Shown piece after piece: positions 63,087 to 64,000 of a DNA stretch of 64,000 nt. The DNA comes from JBFGFX01 sp965232455 (lineage in GTDB: Bacteria > Pseudomonadota > Gammaproteobacteria > Steroidobacterales > Woeseiaceae), in NCBI GenBank assembly GCA_965232455.1, contig OZ246981.1, forward strand, positions 5,642,001 to 5,706,000, read 5' to 3'. The translations under genes and the position numbers were made by a program. Below the pieces are notes generated by a model. The model saw only the letters and a list, made by a program, of their open reading frames with translations, had not been told where the DNA came from and ran no database searches. Position 1 is the first letter of the stretch. Each line of letters opens with the position of its first letter.

Positions 63087-63554
63087 TCATTCCCGGATTT
63101 TGCGTTTAGCTTTCTCGTTTCGCTTACATACTAGCTCGGCCAGTTCATCAAAGGCCCAATAGTAAGATTCACTCCGATAGTGAACGTTTTCCGAATCTCG
63201 GCGGGACTGAATGTGCGAGTCAAGCTTCTTTCGGAGAGTTGGTATTGTGTAGAAATAGACATCGCATATCTCAGGCGGAATAGCTTTCTGCTGGACCGCC
63301 GCGCCTAATTGATGAAGAAGCAAACAGACTTCATCTGCTTGCTGCCTCTCTTCTTCCCTCCACTTGGAATATTCGTGAAATTCTGGGGACATTACTTTAT
63401 TCAGCTTATGCCAGTGAGAGATCATCAGGTTGACGGCGCTGTAATACGCGTCATTTCTAGTGCGGCGAATTTGTTCCCGAAGCTGCCAAGCTATGAAAAG
63501 CAAAGCAACGAGTCCGCCGACCTCTCCCAGATTTCCCCAGTCTTCAAGATTCAC
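63087..63554 (-). CDS. Small single-pass membrane protein
   Basis: The 155-residue protein has an N-terminal membrane helix (about 9-25) followed by a charged helical cytoplasmic domain (REQIRRTRNDAYYSAVN...). The layout resembles small DUF4760-like proteins, often in defence or accessory regions, but I cannot confirm the family. GTG start with AAGGA before it. It ends 19 bases before the start of the 461-residue gene, so the two are probably one transcript. Confidence 0.6.
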   Translation of the reverse strand: MNLEDWGNLGEVGGLVALLFIAWQLREQIRRTRNDAYYSAVNLMISHWHKLNKVMSPEFHEYSKWREEERQQADEVCLLLHQLGAAVQQKAIPPEICDVYFYTIPTLRKKLDSHIQSRRDSENVHYRSESYYWAFDELAELVCKRNEKAKRKIRE

Positions 63555-63635
63555 GTTATGTCCTTATTCTTGGTAGATGATACTCACAGCTCCAGTTCAC
63601 CGGCAACGGCACGTCTTGCGATGTTGCCGCGTTTC

Positions 63636-63986
63636 TCAGGCGTCGCCTTGCCCCCAGTTTCGACGTGTTTGTCTTGCGAAACGTGTCTCAAATCGCGAAT
63701 AGACCGGGTTGGTCTCCACGTCGCCGTCCGGTGAGAACTCGACGATACTGTAGATACTCCGGAAGAAGAGCCCAAACAGGTACGAACGTTCCGCTTGAAA
63801 CTCGACGATAATCGAATTGTTCAGAAGCCACGACGTTTTCGCCTCGAAACTGAATCCCGACATCGGTGAAGCGATCGATGTGTGCTTTCCGTCGTCGGAC
63901 GGCGAAATCGAAGTGATCGGCTTCAATGTCGCTTCGTGGATCAGCGCTTGCAACAACTCTTTGGCCTGTTCCCAATCTCCCGACAT
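63636..63986 (-). CDS. Hypothetical protein near the window edge
   Basis: The 116-residue frame is plausible as a small soluble protein (WEQAKELLQALIHEATL at the N terminus, then a beta-rich part). It lies within the lower-GC segment and on the same strand as the previous two genes. ATG 63986 starts it 14 bases from the window end; a longer form upstream cannot be excluded. Confidence 0.5.
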   Translation of the reverse strand: MSGDWEQAKELLQALIHEATLKPITSISPSDDGKHTSIASPMSGFSFEAKTSWLLNNSIIVEFQAERSYLFGLFFRSIYSIVEFSPDGDVETNPVYSRFETRFARQTRRNWGQGDA

Positions 63987-64000
63987 GGCGAAATCATAAC

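Noticed and set aside
54283..64000. Integron cassette array, considered because of many small unrelated genes and GTTAGAC / GTTGGAC motifs (58335, 59954)
   Set aside because: No paired attC core sites with intervening imperfect palindromes could be found, and gene spacing and orientation are irregular.
53776..64000. Distal copy of the tRNA-Thr 3' end as an island attachment site
   Set aside because: No repeat of the tRNA 3' sequence was seen downstream in the window; it may lie beyond 64 kb or not exist.

Overview
The window is high-GC chromosome from a Gammaproteobacterium. The gene order DUF6776 - bactofilin - erpA - (ppx/ppk) - anmK - M23 peptidase - tyrS - rRNA operon, and further on plsY / birA - coaX - SPOR - tRNA-Thr, is typical of that class. 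A Woeseia-like or Chromatiales-like marine heterotroph would fit the TonB receptors, exported amidohydrolases, Tat redox enzymes and fhs. That placement is inference and was not tested by phylogeny.

Layout. (1) 0-9.5 kb: housekeeping genes for the cell envelope, Fe-S clusters and polyphosphate, with ppx and ppk1 convergent across a hairpin. (2) 9.7-16.1 kb: a complete rRNA operon (promoter, boxA, 16S, tRNA-Ile, tRNA-Ala, boxA, 23S, 5S, terminators). It carries unusual extra sequence: a second, broken tRNA-Ile copy with a D-arm insertion; two 120-nt direct repeats, each an imperfect palindrome, in the spacer; a 213-nt intervening sequence in 23S helix 25; and a duplicated 5S tail split by a row of hairpins. 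(3) 16.2-37.3 kb: accessory metabolism with strong periplasmic emphasis. It has fhs coupled to a lipoprotein amidohydrolase and an exported RidA; a TonB receptor with a second amidohydrolase; a Tat-exported flavin amine oxidase - dihaem cytochrome c - exported RidA operon; and a PaoABC-like molybdenum hydroxylase with a b-type cytochrome. Then follow a propeller protein, a HupE-like protein and a CstA-like transporter. (4) 37.8-52.8 kb: a large TonB receptor, a lipase-like hydrolase and K+ channel, a GST, two tandem guanidino-hydrolases, an M61 peptidase, a DMT transporter, a lipid kinase, then plsY, birA, coaX and a SPOR protein. (5) 53.7-64 kb: downstream of tRNA-Thr the DNA turns lower in GC and mosaic. 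It holds an IS3-family remnant, an Mrr-type endonuclease, truncated or frameshifted small genes, a GlxA regulator, a glycosyltransferase and orphan proteins. This looks like an accessory island, though no integrase or distal att site is visible.

How the genes work together. The most coherent system is the periplasmic nitrogen/aldehyde oxidation block. An exported flavoenzyme would oxidise an amine, a dihaem cytochrome would take the electrons, and an exported RidA would hydrolyse the imine. Nearby, a periplasmic molybdenum hydroxylase that could oxidise the resulting aldehyde has its own cytochrome b to reach the quinone pool. The connection between the two is inference.
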